DNA from: an uncultured Eubacteriales bacterium
Lineage (GTDB): Bacteria > Bacillota > Clostridia > Christensenellales > Borkfalkiaceae
Direction of reading: 5' to 3'
Length of the DNA: 5,220 nt
Assembly: GCA_900556195.1 (NCBI GenBank)
Contig: USOJ01000103.1
Location: 1-5,220 of the forward strand
The position numbers and the translations under genes are program-made. The notes beneath the pieces are model-generated. The model saw only the letters and a list, made by a program, of their open reading frames with translations, ran no database searches and was not told the origin of the DNA. This document shows, piece by piece, positions 1-5,109 of the stretch (positions are counted from its first letter, which is position 1; each line of letters starts with the position of its first letter).

Positions 1-735
1 CGCCGCGGATACTTTCAACAAAGTGTCCGTCTTATCGCCGAGAATACCGAGTTTGGAGCGTTCGTCGAGAGCCTTTTCGACTTCCTGCGGAACGGACATG
101 TTCTCGATGAACAAGTTGACGAGTTCAAGACCGATTTCGCGGAACTTCGCCTGAATTTTCGCCTTAACTATTTCGTTGAACTCCATAGTGTTGGCTGCGA
201 GATCCAAAGCCGAAACTTTGCTTTCGCCGAGCGCGTCGGTAAGCGAAGAGATGAGCATGGTCTTCAGAAAGCCCGTAATATCTTCGGTTTTGAAACTGCT
301 GTTGGTTCCGAAAAGTTCTTTCAAGAATACCGCCGCGTCGTCTACCCTGAACGAGAACGCGCCGTATCCCCTTACCCTGATCGCGCCGAAGTCGGGATCG
401 CGCATCATTATGGGGTTAAGAGTACCCCACTTGATATTCGTAAACTGCTTGGTGTTGACGAAATAAACGTCGCAGGTGATCGGCGTCTGGAAAGCGTACT
501 TCCACGCCGCGAGTTTAGTCAGAATCGGAAGTATTTCCGTCTTCATATCGTGAAGACCGGGCATAAGAATATCCGCTATCTGTCCTTTATATACGAATAT
601 CGCGACCTGCGATTCTTTGACCGTAATGGTGGACTTATCGTTTACTTCTCTACCCTGATTTTTGAAAGGATATTTATAAACGAGAGTATTATTGCTGTCG
701 TCGTTCCATACGACGTTAAGTCTGAATAATGCCAT
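1..735 (-). CDS. SPFH-domain protein, YdjI / virion-core-protein-like (3' end missing)
   Basis: This is the N-terminal 245 residues of a gene that continues beyond the left edge. It starts at ATG 733-735 behind a strong AGGAGGAG site (742-749, 6-nt spacer). I translated it by hand and the frame is open to base 1. The protein matches the SPFH (stomatin/prohibitin/flotillin/HflK) group that includes Bacillus subtilis YdjI. Recognisable blocks are an N-terminal beta-rich part (about 8-60), the YFVNTKQFTNIKWGT block at 91-105, the RDPDFGAIRVRGYGAFSFR block at 112-130, a helical part (about 131-200), and the terminal SPFH segment IENMSVPQEVEKALDERS at 210-227. There is no signal peptide or membrane helix, so it is probably cytoplasmic or peripheral to the membrane. 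B. subtilis YdjI belongs to a PspA-type envelope-stress module. Many relatives end in a zinc ribbon, which would lie outside this window. Family assignment is firm; the cellular role is inferred. Confidence 0.9.
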   Translation of the reverse strand, partial: MALFRLNVVWNDDSNNTLVYKYPFKNQGREVNDKSTITVKESQVAIFVYKGQIADILMPGLHDMKTEILPILTKLAAWKYAFQTPITCDVYFVNTKQFTNIKWGTLNPIMMRDPDFGAIRVRGYGAFSFRVDDAAVFLKELFGTNSSFKTEDITGFLKTMLISSLTDALGESKVSALDLAANTMEFNEIVKAKIQAKFREIGLELVNLFIENMSVPQEVEKALDERSKLGILGDKTDTLLKVSAA

Positions 736-776
736 TAAAAACTCCTCCTGAACGCACTATATGCTTTCTCACGTAC

Positions 777-805
777 ATTTTACCATAAAATATTCTTTAA
801 TGCAA
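777..805 (-). promoter_or_regulatory. Sigma-A-like promoter of the SPFH gene
   Basis: On the minus strand a TTGCAT -35 (800-805) and a TAAAAT -10 (777-782) are separated by exactly 17 bp. The predicted start is near 770, giving a leader of about 35 nt up to the start codon at 735. The -35 is weak (3 of 6), the -10 good (5 of 6). A 6-bp inverted repeat with a 6-bp spacer (ATTCTT 792-797 / AAGAAT 804-809) overlaps the -35 and could be a regulator site; this is speculative. Confidence 0.6.
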
Positions 806-837
806 GAATTTACGCGATTATTTTTGAAAAACGCGCA

Positions 838-873
838 AAAACCGCGGCTTCCGTAACCGAAAGCCGCGGTTTT
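838..873 (-). terminator. Intrinsic terminator of the lipoprotein gene
   Basis: A perfect 13-bp stem (838-850 pairing with 861-873, GC-rich core CCGCGGC) encloses a 10-nt loop. It starts 19 nt past the lipoprotein stop codon. Read on the minus strand, the hairpin runs directly into a U5 tract. The plus strand also has a T-rich 3' flank, so it may work in both directions, but no plus-strand gene is seen here. It insulates the SPFH promoter from read-through. Confidence 0.85.
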
Positions 874-892
874 GATTTTTAGTTTGTAAATA

Positions 893-2059
893 TCAGCCTA
901 CCTGTGGTCTGTCTACGGACGTAGTGCCGTAATTCGTGCATTTAACCGTCATACTAAACGCATCGCTATATTTAGCGTTTATGCTACCGCCCGCGCCGTC
1001 GGGCATCGACATAGAACCTCTCAATTGCATATTGGAAAGTACGCCCGACAAAACGCCTTCGGAAACGTAAAACTTAACCGAACCGTCGGTTATATTCATT
1101 TCCATAGTGAACGCCAGCCCTTTCATCGCCTGATCCAGATAACTCTGGAAGTTTTCTTTCTGAATTTCGCAACCGTAAGAAGTCTTCGTAAAGTAAGAAT
1201 GGTCGAGATATTCGTTATTTGCGAAAGGCATTGCTTCTTCTATATTGTCGAAGCCTGTTCTGCTCATTTCGCACTCTACCCAACTGCCCGAAGAGTCTTT
1301 CATATAACACAGATATCCATCTGTCGTTTGTTCGACGTAAAACTCGATTTCGTCAACCTGGCGAATCCCGCCGCCGATCATAGACGTCGTTTGACGTATA
1401 TAAATTTTGTTGTCGGCATATTTGATATCGGCTTCGTTCTTCATCGTCATACTTTCCGACCCACCGCTATACGATACCGTGATCTTTTGCTCCATAACCG
1501 AAGTCATAGTGCAGTTTTTGTATTTCTCGCCGTTAAAAATGGATTCGTAATAACTCTTGCTGAGAGTTTGCGAATTTTCTACTACGGGAGAGAAATATTT
1601 CCAGTAATTTTCGTAATTGATAACGTAAACCGTTACCTTATATTTCTTTTGCGTAGCGGCGTCGCCGTCGGCGGTAAGATTAGTATCGGCTTTGTTCTTT
1701 TCCTGACGGGTATAAGAGATTTCTACCTTTTCAACGCTCGTCGCGCCGTCGGTATACTCTGCGGGAATGTTATTCTTCGCGTACTCGCTTGCGGGTATGG
1801 TAGTCTTCTGCGCATCGGTTTTGGTACATTCGGTACTGCTGCCGTTTAACTCGTTTGCGACTACGGCTGCTATCGCTTCGTCGGAAGAAGAATATTGTTC
1901 TTCGGACAAAGTTCCCGTATAGGTTTCGGAACAGCCGCCGATATCGTCTATCATAGCCTGTTCGGCGCTCTTCTTGGTTTCTTTCTTACAACCCGTTAAG
2001 GCTACCGTAGCAACGACAGCCATGACGAGGCACAAGAAAATGCTCGTTAATTTTTTCAT
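893..2059 (-). CDS. Uncharacterised secreted lipoprotein, 388 residues
   Basis: I do not recognise the family. The start ATG (2057-2059) sits 8 nt from an AAAGGAG site (2068-2074). Residues 1-24 form a textbook lipoprotein signal: a KK n-region, a hydrophobic core at 6-21, and lipobox LTGC with the lipidated cysteine at C24. A polar linker (KKETKKSAEQ) follows. The protein should therefore be anchored on the outer face of the cytoplasmic membrane. The mature part is Thr/Ser/Tyr-rich with alternating beta-strand-like stretches (for example 141-149, 191-198, 236-243, 326-332). It ends in a TVKCTNYGTTSV segment, a type of ending I associate with LolA/LppX-like clostridial lipoproteins; that resemblance is weak. 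Seven further cysteines (43, 78, 183, 251, 263, 297, 374) are notable for an exported protein. It is transcribed alone, between its own promoter and terminator. The coding call is secure; the function is unknown. Confidence 0.9.
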   Translation of the reverse strand: MKKLTSIFLCLVMAVVATVALTGCKKETKKSAEQAMIDDIGGCSETYTGTLSEEQYSSSDEAIAAVVANELNGSSTECTKTDAQKTTIPASEYAKNNIPAEYTDGATSVEKVEISYTRQEKNKADTNLTADGDAATQKKYKVTVYVINYENYWKYFSPVVENSQTLSKSYYESIFNGEKYKNCTMTSVMEQKITVSYSGGSESMTMKNEADIKYADNKIYIRQTTSMIGGGIRQVDEIEFYVEQTTDGYLCYMKDSSGSWVECEMSRTGFDNIEEAMPFANNEYLDHSYFTKTSYGCEIQKENFQSYLDQAMKGLAFTMEMNITDGSVKFYVSEGVLSGVLSNMQLRGSMSMPDGAGGSINAKYSDAFSMTVKCTNYGTTSVDRPQVG

Positions 2060-2076
2060 TTTTTATTCTCCTTTTT

Positions 2077-2088
2077 CGGGTTTCCCCG
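2077..2088 (-). promoter_or_regulatory. Small GAAA-tetraloop hairpin beside the lipoprotein RBS
   Basis: The minus-strand RNA reads CGGG-GAAA-CCCG, a 4-bp GC stem capped by a GNRA-class tetraloop. It ends two nucleotides upstream of the AAAGGAG ribosome binding site. It could influence ribosome access or act as a 5' stability element; this is inference from the sequence only. Confidence 0.35.
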
Positions 2089-2115
2089 TTTTTACCTTTC
2101 TCAATTAAGGGGATT

Positions 2116-2176
2116 GCTTTCCTTTGGCTTCACCAAAGGAAAGCGGACGCGTCCGCCGTTTGACGAAATTTTCGTC
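2116..2176 (-). repeat. Cluster of three palindromes in the lipoprotein 5' leader
   Basis: Three inverted repeats lie nearly back to back. The first is a perfect 12-bp stem (2116-2127 with 2133-2144, 5-nt loop CTTCA). The second is a 14-bp perfect palindrome GCGGACGCGTCCGC (2143-2156), which shares two bases with the first. The third is a 7-bp repeat GACGAAA/TTTCGTC around one base (2162-2176). All would be transcribed in the lipoprotein leader. The first hairpin has no U tract, so it is not a standard terminator. The cluster matches no riboswitch I know. It may be regulatory RNA structure or a small dispersed palindromic repeat inserted between promoter and gene. Confidence 0.6.
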
Positions 2177-2233
2177 GTTATATATTTATTTTTTGATATT
2201 TTTTTCGGAGCGGAAATTCCGACACCGTACACT

Positions 2234-2262
2234 ATTTTATCACGCCGTACTCATAAAGTCAA
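2234..2262 (-). promoter_or_regulatory. Sigma-A-like promoter of the lipoprotein gene
   Basis: A TTGACT -35 (2257-2262, 5 of 6) and a TAAAAT -10 (2234-2239, 5 of 6) are spaced by exactly 17 bp on the minus strand. The predicted start is near 2227, which gives a leader of roughly 168 nt before the ATG at 2059. The -10 is flanked by near-identical 9-mers (ACACCGTAC 2222-2230 and ACGCCGTAC 2242-2250) in direct orientation 20 bp apart, a possible regulator site. Confidence 0.75.
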
Positions 2263-2286
2263 CGATTTATCGACGAAAAGCGACAA

Positions 2287-2325
2287 AAAACTCATTCCGG
2301 GCAAAATTTTGTCGGAATGAGTTTT
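2287..2325 (-). terminator. Intrinsic terminator of the metal-efflux operon
   Basis: A 13-bp perfect stem (2287-2299 with 2313-2325, core CTCATTCCG) encloses a 13-nt region that itself contains the palindrome CAAAATTTTG (2302-2311), so the hairpin can extend further with a bulge. On the minus strand it ends in a U6 run (complement of 2285-2290). It begins 50 nt downstream of the ATPase stop codon and lies just upstream of the lipoprotein promoter, separating the two units. Confidence 0.9.
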
Positions 2326-2375
2326 CTTTCGTTGAAAATTTTCGTCGTTGCGAAGGGAGGCGTCGTAACTACGAT

Positions 2376-4277
2376 TTATTTTATGCGGAGGGCGCGCATT
2401 GCGTTAAGTATGGCAATCATCGCTACGCCTACGTCGGCGAATACCGCTATCCACATCATATTCGGAATACCTATCGCGCCGAGTATAAGAGCAATCGCCT
2501 TTACGCCGAGCGAGAATATAATGTTTTCGCGAACGATACGCATGGTCTTTTTCGCTATCTTTTTCGCGGTTACTATATCCGACAATCTGTCGTGCATAAG
2601 AACCACGTCGGAGGCTTCTATCGCGCTGTCGCTGCCGACCTGCCCCATGGATATACCCACGTCTGCCCGCATAAGTACCGGCGCGTCGTTTATTCCGTCG
2701 CCGACGAAAGCAATGACGTCGTTCTTGTTCTTACGGGAAATGAGTTTATCGACTTCTGCGAGTTTATCCTGCGGCAAAAGTCCGCTTTCGTAGTCGTCGA
2801 TTCCGAGTTCTTTCGCAACGGGGGCGGCCGCTCTTTCGTTGTCGCCCGTAAGCATAACGACTTTCGTCTTTTGTTCTTTAAGTCCGTCTATAACGCGTTT
2901 GGCGTCGGGTTTAACCACGTCGGAAACGCAAATCGCTCCGAGATATTCGCCGTTTTTAGCAACGTAGACCGTAGTACCCGAAAAATCGGCTTCTTCGATT
3001 TTTACGTTTTCGGCAAGCATGAGTTTCGCGTTACCGCACGCAAGCCTTTCGCCGTCTTTTTCGGCGACGATACCCTTACCCGCGACTTCGGTTATCGCGT
3101 AACTTTCGTCTTCTTCGCCCACCCCTTCGGCAACGATACTCTTCGCTATCGGGTGAGTGGATTTATATTCGCAGATATACGCGGCTTTAAGAACTTTTTC
3201 ACGCCTGTCTTCCGGAAAGACTTTACTTACCTTGAATTCGCCCGTAGTCAAAGTTCCCGTTTTATCGAACACTACCGCGTTGACTTTTTCGAGTTGCTCT
3301 ATATAATTCGCTCCTTTTATAAGTATGCCCTTACTGCTCGCTCCGCCTATGCCGCCGAAAAATCCGAGCGGAATAGAGATGACGAGAGCGCACGGACAAG
3401 AAACTACGAGGCACGTAAGCGCGCGCTCTATCCAACTTGCCCAGACCGCCCCGTCGGAAGCGGCGTTCACGACGGAAATAATCGCGGGCGGGATAATCGC
3501 GAGCGCAAGCGCGGTGAAAACGACGAAAGGAGTGTAATATTTTGCGAATACCGAGATAAAGTTTTCGGTTTTAGCCTTTTTACCCGAAGCGTTTTCGACC
3601 ATATCGAGAATTTTAGATACCGTACTGTCGTAAAATTCCTTTTCTACTTTTATATCGATCGAGCCGTCGAGAACGATCGTTCCGCTCATTGCCGAAGAGC
3701 CTTCTTCGACGAACACGGGAACGCTTTCGCCCGTCAACGCGCAGGTGTTAAGGTTGGTATTACCCTTTATAACCACGCCGTCGAGCGGAATTTTTTCGCC
3801 CGCGTGCACCTGAACGATTTCGCCGACCGAAACTTCTTCGGGATAGACTTCAACCCACTTTCCGTCGCGAAAAACACGCGCCTGATCGGGGCGGATGTCC
3901 ATAAGCGATGCGATGGATTTTCTCGACTTGCCGACTGCGTAATCCTGAAAAATTTCGCCGACCTGATAAAACAGAATAACCGCTACGCTTTCGGCGAAAT
4001 CGCCGTGCTCGCCCTTGGTCATCTTAACGATGCCGAGCGCGAACGCGCCGAGAGAAGCAACCGTCATAAGAAAGTTTTCGTCGAAAACTTTACCGTGGCA
4101 GATATTGCGGATCGCCTTCCACAAAACGTCGTAAGCGGCGGCGAGGTAAATAACGCCGTAAAGAGCAAGCCTTACGCAGTCGTTTATCACGACTATTTTA
4201 TCCGCTATAAAGATAGCGAAGAAACAGACGAGGCAAACGCCCGTCCGTATCGCTTTTTTTACAAGATCTTTATCCAT
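2376..4277 (-). CDS. cadA: P1B-type heavy-metal-exporting ATPase (Zn/Cd/Pb class), without N-terminal HMA domain
   Basis: This 633-residue membrane pump should drive ATP-dependent export of Zn(II), Cd(II) and probably Pb(II). The order is: about four N-terminal membrane helices (roughly 10-28, 33-56, 67-85, 92-112); actuator domain with TGES at 182-185; helices at about 247-270 and 284-310, the latter carrying the metal-binding CPC at 294-296; phosphorylation motif DKTGTLT with D338; the P1B HP pair H375-P376 in the nucleotide domain; TGDN 477-480 and GDGIND 526-531; two final helices (about 583-627) with K593 and D615. CPC together with the last-helix Asp is the ZntA/CadA (P1B-2) signature; copper pumps of this family lack that Asp. 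Typical relatives of 700 residues or more begin with an HMA domain. Here it is absent and encoded separately 20 nt upstream. The Shine-Dalgarno is weak (CGGAAA, complement near 4287-4292), suggesting translation partly coupled to the preceding gene. Confidence 0.96.
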   Translation of the reverse strand: MDKDLVKKAIRTGVCLVCFFAIFIADKIVVINDCVRLALYGVIYLAAAYDVLWKAIRNICHGKVFDENFLMTVASLGAFALGIVKMTKGEHGDFAESVAVILFYQVGEIFQDYAVGKSRKSIASLMDIRPDQARVFRDGKWVEVYPEEVSVGEIVQVHAGEKIPLDGVVIKGNTNLNTCALTGESVPVFVEEGSSAMSGTIVLDGSIDIKVEKEFYDSTVSKILDMVENASGKKAKTENFISVFAKYYTPFVVFTALALAIIPPAIISVVNAASDGAVWASWIERALTCLVVSCPCALVISIPLGFFGGIGGASSKGILIKGANYIEQLEKVNAVVFDKTGTLTTGEFKVSKVFPEDRREKVLKAAYICEYKSTHPIAKSIVAEGVGEEDESYAITEVAGKGIVAEKDGERLACGNAKLMLAENVKIEEADFSGTTVYVAKNGEYLGAICVSDVVKPDAKRVIDGLKEQKTKVVMLTGDNERAAAPVAKELGIDDYESGLLPQDKLAEVDKLISRKNKNDVIAFVGDGINDAPVLMRADVGISMGQVGSDSAIEASDVVLMHDRLSDIVTAKKIAKKTMRIVRENIIFSLGVKAIALILGAIGIPNMMWIAVFADVGVAMIAILNAMRALRIK

Positions 4278-4297
4278 AAAAAATCATTTCCGTAAGA

Positions 4298-4513
4298 TTA
4301 TAAACCTATAAATTCCCAGTCGGGTTCGAGTTTTTTTGCGGCGGTCTTTATCTCGTCGAGAACGTTTTTGTTTTCATCGTAATCGAGCGTCATTTTTTCG
4401 CCGATAAAACTTACGTTTACGGAATTGACTCCGTCGATTTTGGCAACCGCCCTTTCGAGTGCCGCGGCGCAGTTGGCGCAATCCAGATTTTTGATTCTTA
4501 CTACCTTTTTCAT
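4298..4513 (-). CDS. Free-standing HMA-domain heavy-metal-binding protein
   Basis: This 71-residue protein is a single HMA (ferredoxin-like beta-alpha-beta-beta-alpha-beta) domain. The metal loop is NLDCANCA, with C12 and C15 as thiol ligands. D11 just before the CxxC is typical of Zn/Cd/Pb-binding HMA domains of CadA/ZntA; copper chaperones usually lack it. Residues 29-42 (VNSVNVSFIGEKMT) and the C-terminal helix and strand fit the rest of the fold. The start ATG (4511-4513) has an AAAGGAG site with a 6-nt spacer. It lies between the regulator (49-nt gap) and the pump (20-nt gap), in the order its domain would occupy inside a normal CadA. It most likely delivers metal to, or regulates, the pump in trans, or buffers cytosolic metal. 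The delivery role is inferred. Confidence 0.93.
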   Translation of the reverse strand: MKKVVRIKNLDCANCAAALERAVAKIDGVNSVNVSFIGEKMTLDYDENKNVLDEIKTAAKKLEPDWEFIGL

Positions 4514-4562
4514 GATTTACTCCTTTGATTTTAATCTTTACGTTTTATAAACGCATTATCGA

Positions 4563-4919
4563 TTATTCTTTAACGTGTTCTATCGCCATTTCGAAAATTT
4601 TAATGACGTGTTCGTCGGCAAGCGAATAAAAAACCTCTTTGCCGCACTTTCTCGACTTGACGAGTTTACTCTGACGAAGTATGCGCAATTGATGAGATAT
4701 GGCGGATTTGGTCATATTGAGAAGCGCGCCTATATCGCAAACGCACATTTCACTTTCGAAAAGAGCCATTAAGATATTCGTCCGGGTACTGTCGCCGAAT
4801 ACTTTGAAAAGTTCCGCAACGTCGTAAACGAGGTCTTCGTCGGGCATCATTGCCCTTACCTTTTCAAGCACGTTTTCGTGAGTGTGTTCGCATTCGCACG
4901 TCTTGATTTCGTCTTTCAT
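4563..4919 (-). CDS. cadC: ArsR/SmtB-family metal-sensing repressor, CadC-like
   Basis: This 118-residue winged-helix dimeric repressor should release its operator when it binds Cd, Pb or Zn. The DNA-recognition helix-turn-helix is about 62-84 (LLNMTKSAISHQLRILRQ), followed by the wing around 86-99. Three potential metal-ligand sets are visible: an N-terminal C8/C10/H12/H14 cluster; the alpha-3 motif EMCVCDI with C59 and C61, matching the CadC ELCVCDL box; and a C-terminal alpha-5 set D102, H104, H115, E118 with the spacing of SmtB/CzrA/CadC. C92 in the wing is an extra thiol. Start ATG 4917-4919 follows a GGAG site 6 nt away. It is the first gene of the operon, and its promoter carries matching palindromes, so autoregulation is expected. 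Family and general role are secure; which metal it prefers in the cell is not shown. Confidence 0.94.
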   Translation of the reverse strand: MKDEIKTCECEHTHENVLEKVRAMMPDEDLVYDVAELFKVFGDSTRTNILMALFESEMCVCDIGALLNMTKSAISHQLRILRQSKLVKSRKCGKEVFYSLADEHVIKIFEMAIEHVKE

Positions 4920-4945
4920 ATACTTCTCCGTGTTTTACGTTTACT

Positions 4946-4971
4946 AACGGTTGAACAATTATTCAACTGTT
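4946..4971. promoter_or_regulatory. Probable ArsR/CadC-type operator
   Basis: This 26-bp imperfect inverted repeat has perfect GTTGAA (4950-4955) and TTCAAC (4962-4967) arms around CAATTA, extending to AAC...GTT with a single mismatched pair. The TGAACA-AT-TATTCA core resembles the TGAA-N6-TTCA operators of SmtB/CzrA-family sensors. It begins 3 bp downstream of the -10 and covers the predicted start site, where a bound repressor would block transcription. Confidence 0.8.
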
Positions 4972-4974
4972 TAC

Positions 4975-5003
4975 AGTATATTCTTTCGCAGACGGTTTGT
5001 CAA
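4975..5003 (-). promoter_or_regulatory. Strong promoter of the metal-efflux operon
   Basis: A consensus TTGACA -35 (4998-5003) and a TATACT -10 (4975-4980, 5 of 6) are separated by 17 bp on the minus strand. Upstream, 5008-5037 is almost pure A/T with A and T tracts, resembling an UP element. The predicted start is near 4968, giving a leader of about 50 nt. A promoter this close to consensus suits a gene set held off by a repressor. Confidence 0.88.
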
Positions 5004-5007
5004 CCGT
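4992..5007. promoter_or_regulatory. Second inverted repeat centred on the -35 box
   Basis: ACGGTT (4992-4997) and AACCGT (5002-5007) flank TGTC, placing the -35 hexamer inside the palindrome. Its right half TCAACCGTT (5000-5008) is the exact complement of AACGGTTGA (4947-4955) in the start-site operator. It may be a second repressor site; the centre is 2 bp shorter than in the main operator, so binding by the same protein is uncertain. Confidence 0.45.
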
Positions 5008-5060
5008 TTTTAATAACTTTTTTCAAAAAAATTTTATACGGGCAAAAGCGAAAAATACAG

Positions 5061-5101
5061 AAAAGCCGAAATGTAAGAAAAAATCTTGCATTTCGGCTTT
5101 T
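5061..5101. terminator. 18-bp hairpin, probable bidirectional terminator
   Basis: Arms 5061-5078 and 5084-5101 pair over 18 positions with one T/G wobble (GCCGAAATGTAAGA against TCTTGCATTTCGGC), around an A5 loop. T-rich flanks follow on both strands. It most likely terminates a minus-strand gene lying beyond the right edge. It stands upstream of the efflux-operon promoter and would insulate it. Confidence 0.75.
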
Positions 5102-5109
5102 TCGTTTTA

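Noticed and set aside
176..466. A 96-codon plus-strand frame inside the SPFH gene
   Set aside because: It overlaps a clear SPFH coding region and has no convincing ribosome site or domain.
1025..1849. A 274-codon plus-strand frame opposite the lipoprotein
   Set aside because: It has the same antisense register effect; the minus-strand frame has a lipobox signal peptide, RBS, promoter and terminator, and this one has none of these.
2114..2793. Short plus-strand frames at 2114-2320 and 2317-2793
   Set aside because: The first runs through palindromes, a promoter and a terminator; the second is a shadow of the ATPase C-terminal part. Neither has a supported start.
3325..3537. Short plus-strand frame inside the ATPase gene
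   Set aside because: It is a shadow of the conserved CPC/membrane-helix coding region on the other strand.
2376..4277. Copper exporter (CopA) as an alternative call for the ATPase
   Set aside because: Copper pumps of this family carry different conserved residues in the last two helices; here K593 and D615 together with CPC, and a CadC-like regulator, fit the Zn/Cd/Pb class.
2124..4295. A 723-codon open frame on the plus strand opposite the ATPase
   Set aside because: It is in exact antisense register with the pump codons and exists because TTA, CTA and TCA codons are avoided in the pump gene. The peptide is Arg/Phe/Tyr-rich with no recognisable domain, while the minus strand encodes a full set of P-type ATPase motifs.
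4514..4562. Possible internal promoter or terminator between the regulator and HMA genes
   Set aside because: Only a weak 5-bp CGTTT/AAACG hairpin and A/T-rich spacer are present; no paired -35/-10 and no U-tract terminator, so the three genes are treated as one operon.
4575..4772. Plus-strand frame opposite the ArsR-family regulator
   Set aside because: It is an antisense shadow in codon register; the minus-strand protein has unmistakable HTH and metal-binding motifs.
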